Shown piece by piece: positions 23,950 through 32,588 of a stretch of 64,000 bases of DNA. Location of the stretch: NCBI RefSeq assembly GCF_003807585.1, contig NZ_RMBX01000015.1, positions 1 through 64,000 on the forward strand, read 5' to 3'. The translations under genes and the position numbers were made by a program. The notes beneath the pieces are model-generated. The model ran no database searches, was not told where the DNA came from, and saw only the letters and a list, made by a program, of their open reading frames with translations. Source of the stretch: Chitinophaga barathri. GTDB lineage: Bacteria; Bacteroidota; Bacteroidia; Chitinophagales; Chitinophagaceae. Position 1 is the first letter of the stretch; every line of letters starts with the position of its first letter.

Positions 23950-26151
23950 ATGCTTCTCCCGCCTATTCATATCAACCTGGTTATCCTGGTGATCATCATT
24001 CTCGAGATCGCCATCTTTGTTAACCAGTTATTATCATATATGGCTCGGCCATATGAAAAGAACAGGCTGTATCATGTGATACTCACCGGGCTGCTTATCC
24101 TGTACAATGTCTGCGAGAACCTCTTCATCCTGCCGGACCCATATATTCCGCTCCCGCTGATGATACAGAATATTGTCAGCGACAGTGCGGGGTACTTCGT
24201 GACGATGTATATCCCGTTTTATTGTTACAAAACGCTGGGTCTGGAAAGACTGAGTTTTCACGGCAAATACGGTTACCTGTTCATCCTCGGGCCCACCGTT
24301 TTCATGTATTTTATCCATTACCCCATTTACAACGATTTTGCCTTCACCTCAAAATATTCCTATTACGCGCCGGCCATGTACGCCATCGTGGCGCTGATAG
24401 CCGCATACAGGGCCATTTACCTGAAGTACAAGGAAAACGGTGACAGGGCCGGGTTCCGGGAACGGCTCTGGATCTTCGCCGCAGTGGTGATATGGTGCAT
24501 TTCCCCTGCGATCGATGATTTGTGGAGCACGCCCAAATGGGTGATCAGCGCGCTGTTCAACAATATCAACTTCATCCTGATGAGTGGCTTTTTTATGCGG
24601 CAGACCATCAAACGTTTCCTGAAAGAATACGACCTGCTGCAGAGATCAAATACCACGCTCAGCGAAAAGGTCAGGGAGAGAACGATCCAGCTGGAACGTT
24701 CGAACGAGCAGCGCACGAATACGCTGGTGAACCTGGTGCACGAAACAAAAACACCGCTGACGCTGATCAATAACTACCTGGAGGAGTATATTCATAAATA
24801 CGGGTATAAAAAAGAACTGGAGATCGTCAAGAATAACCTGGACAAACTGAATAGAGACATCAGCAACCTGTTTGACCTTGAGCGGTACAACAAAGGGTTT
24901 GTGATCTACAATCACAACCAGGTGGCCAATTTCAGTAAGATATTGGCGGACAACCTTGTTTTGTTCAAAGTCTACTGCCGGAAAAAACAGGTGACTTTGC
25001 ACGAAAATATCGAACAGGATGTGCTGATAAAAGCGGACCCTGGCGCGATCAACGGCATTGTGAACAACATCGTGGAAAACGCTATCAAGTATACGGATGA
25101 CGGCGGGGAGATCAGCATCCTGCTGCAAACCAGCGGCGCCCGCATCAATTTCAACGTAAGGGACAATGGGATCGGTATCCCGGAAGAACTGCACGAAAAA
25201 GTATTCGAGCCCTATTACCAGATCAACTCGGAAAAGGGCGGTTTCCAGGGTATGGGGCTGGGCATGCCCATCGTCAAAAAAACACTGACGGAACTGGACG
25301 GCCGCATTACCATCGAAAGCAATCCCGCGAAGGGCAATGGCACGCTGATCGCCATTGAACTGAAAAAATATGCGCCGGAAATAAACGGTCCCGCCGTTTC
25401 AAACTACAGCGTAAGTAATTATTCCGGCCTGGAGCTGGGCCACATTGGCATTTCGGATTCCCAGTACGACGAAAAGAAACCTACCATCCTGCTGGTGGAG
25501 GACAATGCCGCCATGCTAAGCTACCTCTTCAAAAAACTGACGAAGAAATACAACGTGACCGTGGCCGTGAATGGCTCCGAAGCCCTGACCAGGATCAGGA
25601 ACTACCCCGCCCTGCCGGACCTCATCATTTCGGATGTTATGATGGACAAAGTAGATGGTTTTAAACTGGCGAAGATCCTGTCTGAAGACGCTGATTTTAA
25701 ACACATTCCGATCATTTTCCTCACCGCCAAACAAACCCCGGCGGACAAATCCTACGGTCTGCGCCTGGGCGCGCTGGATTATATTCAAAAGCCTTTCAAC
25801 ACCGAAGAACTGCTGCTGAAGATGGCCTCGATGCTGGAAATAACCTTCCAGCAAAGGCGGAAACTGCTGGACAATGCGTTAAAAGCCCTGAAATCCGCCG
25901 GCAACCTGGAGTTCCGGCAAAAGGAGGCTGCCCCTCAAACGGGTGGGAGGTTTGAGCAGAACTGTAAGTTGTACCAGCTCACCGCCCGCGAAATCGACAT
26001 TTCAAAACTGATTGGCGAAGGGTATTCCTACAAAGAGATAGGGGAAACATTGTTTATTGCCGAAAGAACGGTTAAAAAACACGTCCAGAACATATTCGAA
26101 AAAGTGTCCATCACGAATAAAATACAGCTGATCAATAAACTGGAAGCCTGA
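23950..26151 (+). CDS. Hybrid histidine kinase with receiver and LuxR-type DNA-binding domain
   Basis: A 733-residue one-protein signalling system. Residues about 5-220 form seven membrane helices (7TM sensor-like). The HisKA dimerisation helix has the phosphoacceptor in LVNLVHETKTPL (H264). The HATPase domain shows NNIVENAIKYTDDGG, NFNVRDNGIGIPEE and a G-rich GMGLGMPIVK lid. A receiver domain follows (about 507-625; D562 in ISDVMMDKVDG, K in DYIQKPFN). The C-terminal HTH has LTAREIDISKLIGEGYSYKEIGETLFIAERTVKKH around 675-710. Bacteroidota hybrid systems usually end in AraC domains; a LuxR end with a 7TM input is less common. The signal is unknown. Confidence 0.93.
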   Translation: MLLPPIHINLVILVIIILEIAIFVNQLLSYMARPYEKNRLYHVILTGLLILYNVCENLFILPDPYIPLPLMIQNIVSDSAGYFVTMYIPFYCYKTLGLERLSFHGKYGYLFILGPTVFMYFIHYPIYNDFAFTSKYSYYAPAMYAIVALIAAYRAIYLKYKENGDRAGFRERLWIFAAVVIWCISPAIDDLWSTPKWVISALFNNINFILMSGFFMRQTIKRFLKEYDLLQRSNTTLSEKVRERTIQLERSNEQRTNTLVNLVHETKTPLTLINNYLEEYIHKYGYKKELEIVKNNLDKLNRDISNLFDLERYNKGFVIYNHNQVANFSKILADNLVLFKVYCRKKQVTLHENIEQDVLIKADPGAINGIVNNIVENAIKYTDDGGEISILLQTSGARINFNVRDNGIGIPEELHEKVFEPYYQINSEKGGFQGMGLGMPIVKKTLTELDGRITIESNPAKGNGTLIAIELKKYAPEINGPAVSNYSVSNYSGLELGHIGISDSQYDEKKPTILLVEDNAAMLSYLFKKLTKKYNVTVAVNGSEALTRIRNYPALPDLIISDVMMDKVDGFKLAKILSEDADFKHIPIIFLTAKQTPADKSYGLRLGALDYIQKPFNTEELLLKMASMLEITFQQRRKLLDNALKALKSAGNLEFRQKEAAPQTGGRFEQNCKLYQLTAREIDISKLIGEGYSYKEIGETLFIAERTVKKHVQNIFEKVSITNKIQLINKLEA

Positions 26152-26335
26152 TGAGTTCCCCGCAAAAGTGTTTGTGTATTCCTTCTGAAACCAGCCATGG
26201 TAAAGCCTTCTTCTTCTTTGTACGTATAAAAATAGGAACATCGCCTTATTGTTTTTGCCTGCGCGGTGAGTGATTTTTGTGCTTTGAACCCAAAGCAGGA
26301 AACCTCGGATCAACCGTACATCCAAAACAAAAAAC

Positions 26336-27067
26336 ATGTCTGCACGTGAAATGGAAGCGCCGGACGCAAGCGAAGTAATGAAATCCATTTTCCGCACCAC
26401 CCTGCACGAGATCGGTACGCCGATCAACGGTATCGTCAGCGCCTCGCGGCTGCTGGAGCAGGAGTTGGGCAAAGGGAACCATGAATTTATACAAGAGCTT
26501 ATCCAGATGATCGGCACTTCGGCCAATTACCTGCAGGAGATATTTGAGCGGGTGCGCCTGGCCGCGCAGCAGGAAAACCTCCACCGGTTTCAGCTGGACG
26601 AGATCGTCTTCGATTTCAGCAAACTGCTGGACGGTATTCTTCGTTCTATGGCGGCACTGTTTATGGAAAAACAGATATCAGTTGTAAAACGGATGTCGGA
26701 CGATTTTCCGCACACCGTATTTTCAGACCGGACCTATTTAACCCAGATCGTCTATAACCTCCTGACCAATGCACTCAAGTACAGTCCTAAATCCACGAGG
26801 GTAACCATCACTTGTTTTCTGCGTGATGGAGAAAAAATGTGCATGGAGATCGCGGACCAGGGGATTGGTATTCCCGCCAGGGAACTGCCGTATATTTTTA
26901 AGGAATATCACCAGATCGTGGCGGGAGCGCCATCCAAATTTGGGGGGATGGGGCTCGGCCTGTCCATTGTGAAGAACCTGACGGAAGTAATGGGCGGCAG
27001 CATTGAAGTGATGAGCGAAGTGGGAGTGGGCAGTGTATTCACCATTGTGCTGCCCCTGAAAAAATGA
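26336..27067 (+). CDS. Soluble sensor histidine kinase without input domain
   Basis: A 243-residue kinase core. HisKA has LHEIGTPINGIVSASRL with H24. The HATPase_c domain follows (YNLLTNALKYSPKST; MEIADQGIGIPARELP; GGMGLGLSIVKNLTEV). There is no membrane helix, PAS or GAF domain. The N-terminus is only about 15 residues before HisKA, so any sensing must come from a partner. It begins 184 bases after the hybrid kinase on the same strand and ends before a terminator. Working with the hybrid kinase is plausible but not shown. Confidence 0.9.
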   Translation: MSAREMEAPDASEVMKSIFRTTLHEIGTPINGIVSASRLLEQELGKGNHEFIQELIQMIGTSANYLQEIFERVRLAAQQENLHRFQLDEIVFDFSKLLDGILRSMAALFMEKQISVVKRMSDDFPHTVFSDRTYLTQIVYNLLTNALKYSPKSTRVTITCFLRDGEKMCMEIADQGIGIPARELPYIFKEYHQIVAGAPSKFGGMGLGLSIVKNLTEVMGGSIEVMSEVGVGSVFTIVLPLKK

Positions 27068-27090
27068 ATCAGCAGAAAGGAATTAAAACG

Positions 27091-27120
27091 AAAAAGCCTT
27101 CGGATTTCCGAAGGCTTTTT
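27091..27120. terminator. Bidirectional Rho-independent terminator
   Basis: AAAAAGCCTTCGG (27091-27103) pairs with CCGAAGGCTTTTT (27108-27120). It serves the kinase gene on the plus strand and can also end tRNA-Phe transcription from the minus strand. Confidence 0.9.
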
Positions 27121-27123
27121 CTG

Positions 27124-27196
27124 TGGTGAGGGCCGGGATCGAACCGGCGACACATGGATTTTCAGTCCATTGCTCTACCAACTGAGCTACCACACC
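27124..27196 (-). tRNA. tRNA-Phe (GAA)
   Basis: The minus strand folds into a 73-base cloverleaf. The D-arm is GCTC/GAGC. The anticodon stem is ATGGA/TCCAT with loop CTGAAAA (anticodon GAA). The T-arm GCCGG/CCGGC has loop TTCGATC, and the discriminator is A. The CCA end is not encoded (CAG follows). In the acceptor stem, GGTGTGG against CCTCACC leaves one U-U mismatch at the fifth pair. Confidence 0.97.
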
Positions 27197-27328
27197 ATGC
27201 ACCCCGTTTGTAAAGGGGAATGCAAAAGTAAGACAATCTTTCAAAAAACCAATAGGTTATGAAAAAATTTCCTGCTGTTGCAGGATGCAATTCCATAAAA
27301 TAGATGCGGTACAACCGGCTACTGCGCG

Positions 27329-29530
27329 TCAATTCCCATATTCCACGAGGAATTTAATCCTCACCAGTTTCAGTTGTTCGATGGTATAGTTGCCTTCCGT
27401 CAGTTCCTCTTTCGCTATCTGCAGGCTGGAAGTTTCGCAGCCTTTGAAGTATTCGATGATTTCGTCCTGGGCATAGTCGTCCAGCTCTTCGTCGATACAA
27501 TAATCCAGGTTCAGCTTGGTGCCGCTGGCTACGATGGTTTCCATTTCATCCAGCAGCTGGGGGATGCTCAGCTCCTTGTTTTTCGCGATGGTTTCCAGCG
27601 GCATCTTTTTGTCGATGTTCTGAATAATGAAAACTTTCAGGCCGCTTTTGTTCACCACGCTTTTCATTACGAAATCGTCCGGCTTCACGATATCGTTTTC
27701 CTCCACGTATTTGGAGATCACGTCCACGAACTTTTTGCCGTAGCGGATGGCCTTGCCTTTGCTCACCCCCTGGATCTTTTCCAGTTCCTGTACGGTGGTG
27801 GGATATTGTGTGGCCATGTCTTCCAGGGAAGTTTCCAGGAAGATCACGAACGGCGGCAGGTTTTTTTCCTTTGAAACTTTTTTACGGAGCTCTTTGAGCA
27901 TTTCGAACAGCACGGGGTCCGCGGAAAGCACAGCTTCGCCGCCTGCATTCTCTTCATCGTCTCCCCCGTCTTCATCAAACTGGTGGTTCAGCGCCACGTA
28001 GATGGAGAAGGGCTTTTTAATGAACTTTTTGCCCTTATCGGTGATCTTGAGCAGGCCGTATTCTTCGATGTCCTTTTCGATGAGGCCTTCCAGCATCATC
28101 TGGCGGAGCAGGGAATTCCAGAAGTGAGCGTCAAATTCCTTCCCTTCGCCGAACACCTCCAGCTTATCATGCTGGAAAGTGCTGATTTGCGGGTTGGATT
28201 TGCCAGTGATGATATTTATAACGTAATCCGATCCGAAGCGCTCCTCGAGGCTGGAAATGGCTTTTAAAGCGATCACCACCCGGTTCTTCACCTCGATCTT
28301 TTCTTTCGGGTTGCGGCAGTTGTCGCATTTGCCGCAGTTTTCCGTTTCGTACTTCTCGCCGAAGTAATGCAGGATCACCTTGCGGCGGCAAACGGCGCTT
28401 TCGGCATAGGCCACGGTTTCGTTGATCAGCTGGGCGCCCATTTCGCGTTCTGAAAGGGGTTTGTCACGCATCAGGTGTTCCAGCTTCTGCACGTCTTTGT
28501 AGGAATAAAAACAAAGACAAAGCCCTTCCAGCCCGTCGCGGCCGCCACGGCCGGTTTCCTGGTAGTAGTTCTCCAGGCTTTTTGGAATATTGTAATGTAT
28601 AACAAAGCGTACGTCAGGCTTATCTATCCCCATGCCAAAGGCGATGGTGGCTACGATCACCTCGCATTCCTCCAGCAGGAACATATCCTGGCGCTGTGCG
28701 CGGGTGCCGGAGTCCAGGCCGGCGTGATAGGCTACCGCTTTGATGCCGTTGGCCACCAGCATATCCGCCAGTTCCTCCGTGGTCTTGCGGTTCAGCGTAT
28801 AAATGATGCCGCTTTTGCCTTTATGCAAGTGTATGAACTTCACGATTTCCTTGATCACCTGGTCCTTCTTGCGTTTGGGCCTGATCTCATAGTACAGGTT
28901 CGGGCGGTTGAAGGAGGACATAAAGATTTCGGGGGTTCTCAGTTCCAGGTTCTTCACGATATCGCTCTGCACTTTGGGCGTAGCCGTGGCCGTGAGGGCG
29001 ATAATGGGCAGGTTGCTGCCTATCAGGTCGATCATTTCCTTCAGGCGGCGGTATTCCGGGCGGAAGTCGTGCCCCCATTCGGAGATACAATGCGCCTCAT
29101 CCACCGCAATAAAGGAGATTTCCAGCTCCTTAAAGAAGTCGATATTTTCCTGTTTGGTGAGTGTTTCGGGCGCGACGTACAGCATTTTGGTCTTTCCGGA
29201 CTGGAGATCTGTACGTACTTTTTTGATTTGCGCCTTCGTGAGGGTGGAATTAAGAAAATGCGCCACGTTGTCTTTGCTGCTGTATGAACGTACCAGGTCC
29301 ACCTGGTTTTTCATCAGCGCAATCAACGGGCTCACGATGAGCGCCACCCCAGGGCTCATCAGTGCTGGCAGCTGGTAACATAAAGATTTACCGCCGCCTG
29401 TTGGCATGATCACGAATGTATCTTTTCCGGAAAGTATGCTTTTAATGATCTTCTCCTGATTCCCTTTGAAGGAATCGAACCCAAAATGTTCGTGTAATGC
29501 ATCCAACAAACTTACCTTTGCAACAGCCAT
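27329..29530 (-). CDS. recQ: ATP-dependent DNA helicase RecQ
   Basis: A 733-residue 3'-5' helicase of repair and recombination. Walker A MPTGGGKSLCYQLPA has K48. Walker B is the DEAH box in AVDEAHCISEWGHDFRPEY, which also carries the RecQ aromatic loop. Motif VI is in ETGRGGRDG. The RQC zinc cluster shows four cysteines (CRRK, NCGKCDNC), and an HRDC domain lies around 545-625. An extra C-terminal region of about 110 residues follows HRDC. I start at the ATG at 29530; a GTG one codon upstream is possible. Monocistronic, next to tRNA-Phe. Confidence 0.96.
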   Translation of the reverse strand: MAVAKVSLLDALHEHFGFDSFKGNQEKIIKSILSGKDTFVIMPTGGGKSLCYQLPALMSPGVALIVSPLIALMKNQVDLVRSYSSKDNVAHFLNSTLTKAQIKKVRTDLQSGKTKMLYVAPETLTKQENIDFFKELEISFIAVDEAHCISEWGHDFRPEYRRLKEMIDLIGSNLPIIALTATATPKVQSDIVKNLELRTPEIFMSSFNRPNLYYEIRPKRKKDQVIKEIVKFIHLHKGKSGIIYTLNRKTTEELADMLVANGIKAVAYHAGLDSGTRAQRQDMFLLEECEVIVATIAFGMGIDKPDVRFVIHYNIPKSLENYYQETGRGGRDGLEGLCLCFYSYKDVQKLEHLMRDKPLSEREMGAQLINETVAYAESAVCRRKVILHYFGEKYETENCGKCDNCRNPKEKIEVKNRVVIALKAISSLEERFGSDYVINIITGKSNPQISTFQHDKLEVFGEGKEFDAHFWNSLLRQMMLEGLIEKDIEEYGLLKITDKGKKFIKKPFSIYVALNHQFDEDGGDDEENAGGEAVLSADPVLFEMLKELRKKVSKEKNLPPFVIFLETSLEDMATQYPTTVQELEKIQGVSKGKAIRYGKKFVDVISKYVEENDIVKPDDFVMKSVVNKSGLKVFIIQNIDKKMPLETIAKNKELSIPQLLDEMETIVASGTKLNLDYCIDEELDDYAQDEIIEYFKGCETSSLQIAKEELTEGNYTIEQLKLVRIKFLVEYGN

Positions 29531-29661
29531 CACATTAAAATTTTACTTGTAATTCAGGACCTAAAACGCCTGCCGATAGATGAAAATTATTCAACATGTA
29601 TTTTTGGGGGACACGAAATTACTTAAAAAACCCCTTTGTGTCAATATAAATTATATGATCG

Positions 29662-29691
29662 TTGGCCTTGCTTAAAAAAATGATAAATTTG
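29662..29691 (+). promoter_or_regulatory. Promoter of kdsD-manC
   Basis: TTG at 29662-29664 and TAAATTTG (exact TANNTTTG) at 29684-29691 are 19 bases apart. The start point would be about 5 bases before the kdsD ATG at 29702, so the leader is very short. Confidence 0.6.
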
Positions 29692-29701
29692 CAGCTGTCG
29701 C

Positions 29702-30676
29702 ATGAAACAGAAAACCACCGTTGACATCCGGGAAACAGGGAAAAGGACGATCAGGCTGGAATCCGCCGCCATTGAGAGTTTGGAGCAATTTATCGATGAT
29801 GACTTTGAACAAACAGTGGAGCTGATCGCCCGCTGCCAGGGTCGCGTGGTGATCACCGGCATCGGCAAAAGCGCTATCATAGCCCAAAAGATAGTGGCTA
29901 CCCTCAATTCCACAGGTACACCTGCCTTATTTATGCACGCTGCGGACGCCATACACGGCGATCTGGGGATGATCACCCCGGACGATGTGGTGATGTGCAT
30001 TTCCAAAAGCGGGGAGTCACCGGAGATCAAAGTACTGGTCCCCCTGGTGAAAAACCTGGGCAATACCCTGGTGGCCATCGTGGGAAAACTGGATTCATAC
30101 CTGGCGCAATCGGCACATTTTGTGCTGAATACGTCAGTTACACAGGAGGCCTGTCCCAATAACCTGGCCCCTACTTCCAGCACTACAGCGCAGATGGTAA
30201 TGGGAGACGCACTGGCGGTGTGCCTCATTGAAATGAAAGGTTTCACGGCGGAAGACTTCGCAAAGTTCCATCCCGGCGGCACATTGGGGAAAAAACTCTA
30301 CCTCAGGGTGGGGGATCTGAGCCGTCTTCACCAGGTACCGAAGGTAAAACTCGAAAGCAGCCTGCGGGAAGTGATCGTAGAGATCTCCTCCAAAATGCTG
30401 GGAGTCACCGGTGTGGTGGATGCGGAAGACCGCCTGCAGGGCATAATAACAGACGGGGACCTGCGCCGCATGCTGGAAAAGAATATGGACGCGGCCGGGG
30501 TAAAAGCCGCAGACATCATGAGCCGCAACCCTAAGACCATCCAGTTCGATGAACTGGCGGTGAACGCCCTGGAAACGATGAGAGAATTTGACATTACGCA
30601 ACTACTGGTCATGAAAGGTGATCAGTATCATGGAATTATACATTTACACGATTTAATCAGAGAAGGAATTATTTGA
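29702..30676 (+). CDS. kdsD: D-arabinose 5-phosphate isomerase (KpsF/GutQ family)
   Basis: A 324-residue protein with an N-terminal SIS isomerase domain (about 30-180). Marks are RVVITGIGKSAIIAQKI, the active-site region SGESPEIKVLVP and the family block FAKFHPGGTLGKKLY. Two CBS domains follow (about 205-324). It converts ribulose 5-phosphate to arabinose 5-phosphate, the first step to KDO for lipopolysaccharide. It is followed four bases later by the mannose-1-phosphate guanylyltransferase gene, which suggests an envelope-polysaccharide operon. Confidence 0.95.
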   Translation: MKQKTTVDIRETGKRTIRLESAAIESLEQFIDDDFEQTVELIARCQGRVVITGIGKSAIIAQKIVATLNSTGTPALFMHAADAIHGDLGMITPDDVVMCISKSGESPEIKVLVPLVKNLGNTLVAIVGKLDSYLAQSAHFVLNTSVTQEACPNNLAPTSSTTAQMVMGDALAVCLIEMKGFTAEDFAKFHPGGTLGKKLYLRVGDLSRLHQVPKVKLESSLREVIVEISSKMLGVTGVVDAEDRLQGIITDGDLRRMLEKNMDAAGVKAADIMSRNPKTIQFDELAVNALETMREFDITQLLVMKGDQYHGIIHLHDLIREGII

Positions 30677-30679
30677 GCG

Positions 30680-31771
30680 ATGACACCGATGAATAATCAT
30701 TTTTACGTGGCCATTATGGCCGGAGGTATTGGTAGCCGTTTCTGGCCTTACAGTCGCACGGACTACCCCAAGCAGTTCCTGGATATCCTCAATACGGGTA
30801 AGACCCTTCTGCAATGGACCTATGAACGGTTCACGCAGTTCATTCCCGAAGAAAATATCTACGTTGTTACGCATCACCAGTATGCGGATACAGTGGGCAA
30901 GCAGCTCCCCAACCTCCCGGTAGCCAATATCGTGAGCGAGCCGTCCAGGAAAAATACCGCGCCCTGCGTGGCCTATATTGCTCATAAGATCCATAAAAAG
31001 GACCCAAAGGCCAGCATGATCTGCGCCCCGGCGGACCACCTGATCATGGACCCGACGAACTTTACCAGCACCTGCCTGAACGCGCTGCTCTTTGCACAAA
31101 AGAACAACGCCCTGCTTACGCTCGGCATCAAACCCACCCGCCCCGATACGGGCTACGGATACATCCAGTATGAAACAGAACAGGTGGCCGATAATGTGTA
31201 CAAAGTGAAAACTTTCACGGAAAAACCCAACCTGGAACTGGCTAAAACCTTCCTGAAAAGCGGGGATTTCCTCTGGAACGCGGGCATTTTTGTCTGGAAT
31301 TCCAAAGCAATCCTCCAGGCGTTCGCCTCTTACCTCCCCGAAATGGACGAACTGTTCGTGGCGGAAAAAGAAGCGCTGAACACCCCGCGGGAAAAAGATA
31401 TCATCGAGCGGATCTATTCGCAATGCACCAATCTCTCTATCGATTATGGCATTATGGAAAAGGCGGACAATGTATATGTGATCCCGTCGAACTTCGGCTG
31501 GAGCGACCTGGGCACCTGGGCCTCCGCGTACGAAAACCTGGAAAAGGATTACCTGGGCAATGCCGTGCAGGGGAAAAATGTGATGGTGATAGACGCCACA
31601 AAATGTATGGTAAAAGCACCGAACGATAAACTGGTGCTGCTTCAGGGCCTGGACGATATGATCGTGATAGATACGACGGACGTGCTGCTGATCTGTAAAA
31701 AAGAAAACGAGCAGCAGATCAAGGAATACGTGGCTGAAGTGAAACGCCACAAAGGGGACAAATACATGTAA
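30680..31771 (+). CDS. manC: Mannose-1-phosphate guanylyltransferase
   Basis: A 363-residue nucleotidyltransferase that makes GDP-mannose from GTP and mannose 1-phosphate. The signature MAGGIGSRFWPYSRTDYPKQF begins at about residue 13. Other blocks are CAPADHLI, TLGIKPTRPDTGYGYIQ, FTEKPNLELAK and NFGWSDLGTW. Only the transferase domain is present; the C-terminal isomerase domain of longer bifunctional enzymes is absent. The ATG at 30680 is four bases after kdsD; a second ATG three codons later is also possible. GDP-mannose feeds GDP-fucose or mannose-containing envelope glycans. Confidence 0.93.
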   Translation: MTPMNNHFYVAIMAGGIGSRFWPYSRTDYPKQFLDILNTGKTLLQWTYERFTQFIPEENIYVVTHHQYADTVGKQLPNLPVANIVSEPSRKNTAPCVAYIAHKIHKKDPKASMICAPADHLIMDPTNFTSTCLNALLFAQKNNALLTLGIKPTRPDTGYGYIQYETEQVADNVYKVKTFTEKPNLELAKTFLKSGDFLWNAGIFVWNSKAILQAFASYLPEMDELFVAEKEALNTPREKDIIERIYSQCTNLSIDYGIMEKADNVYVIPSNFGWSDLGTWASAYENLEKDYLGNAVQGKNVMVIDATKCMVKAPNDKLVLLQGLDDMIVIDTTDVLLICKKENEQQIKEYVAEVKRHKGDKYM

Positions 31772-31794
31772 TTACCGACACAAAAAGACATAAA

Positions 31795-31830
31795 AAAAGC
31801 CGGAAGTGACTGCTCTTCCGGCTTTTGCTT
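31795..31830. terminator. Bidirectional terminator between manC and carbonic anhydrase
   Basis: AAAAGCCGGAAG (31795-31806) pairs with CTTCCGGCTTTT (31815-31826). T runs follow on both strands. Confidence 0.9.
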
Positions 31831-31838
31831 TTTCAGAT

Positions 31839-32510
31839 TCAGGCTGATTTCTCTGCCACCTGCAGCGGTTGTCCTACCCGCTTTGTGTGCTCGTGGAAAG
31901 TTACCACGCCTGTCTCAACATCATACATGGCTCCTATGATGCCTACTTCACCGCTGTTTATAAGATCAGCGAGAATTGCGCTCTGCTCGAGTATCGCTTG
32001 TACCGAGCGTTCAGTATGTATATTCGCAACCGCATCCACAAAATCATGGTTTTTGGAATTGCGGTTCTCCTTGAAAGTTTTTTCCTGGAACACGGCCGGG
32101 CGGATCTTGCCCAGCAGGCCGGTAAGGTTGCCCATTTCAACGCCGTCGCAGGCGCCTTTGATAGCTCCGCAATGCGTGTGATTCAGCACCACGATGATCT
32201 TGGAACCGGCTACTTTACAGGCGTATTCGAGGCTGCCCAGCACGTTGTCTGAAATTACGGCGCCGGCTAAACGGATGCTGAAAATGTCTCCCAGGCCCTG
32301 GTCGAAGATCAGCTCGGCGGAAGTACGGCTATCCATACAGCTTACGATAGCGGCGAAAGGCCATTGTCCCTCTTTGGTCTCGTTCACCTGCTCCAGCAGG
32401 TTGCGGTGCGCGCGGAGGTTGCCCACGAATCTTTCGTTGCCGTGCTGAAGCAGTTCAAGCGCGGTGGCGGGTGTCAGGTTACTTTGGACGGTTTTATTGA
32501 GTGTTCTCAT
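31839..32510 (-). CDS. Beta-class carbonic anhydrase
   Basis: A 223-residue protein interconverting carbon dioxide and bicarbonate. The zinc ligands fit the beta class: C58 in CMDSRTS (with D60 and R62 forming the Asp-Arg dyad), and H111 and C114 in NHTHCGAIKG. No signal peptide is evident, so it is probably cytoplasmic. It lies 78 bases after the SulP transporter on the same strand. The pair suggests bicarbonate uptake and use, for example to supply carboxylases at low carbon dioxide. Confidence 0.95.
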   Translation of the reverse strand: MRTLNKTVQSNLTPATALELLQHGNERFVGNLRAHRNLLEQVNETKEGQWPFAAIVSCMDSRTSAELIFDQGLGDIFSIRLAGAVISDNVLGSLEYACKVAGSKIIVVLNHTHCGAIKGACDGVEMGNLTGLLGKIRPAVFQEKTFKENRNSKNHDFVDAVANIHTERSVQAILEQSAILADLINSGEVGIIGAMYDVETGVVTFHEHTKRVGQPLQVAEKSA

Positions 32511-32588
32511 GATTCTTATTTTTTTTACTGTTCTGATGATTTTACGTTTACTGATTAACGCTCTCTGAAAAGGACCCTGCCTTTACAT

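Noticed and set aside
30653-31750. A 365-codon antisense frame within manC
   Set aside because: Opposite a strongly motif-supported guanylyltransferase; no family marks of its own.
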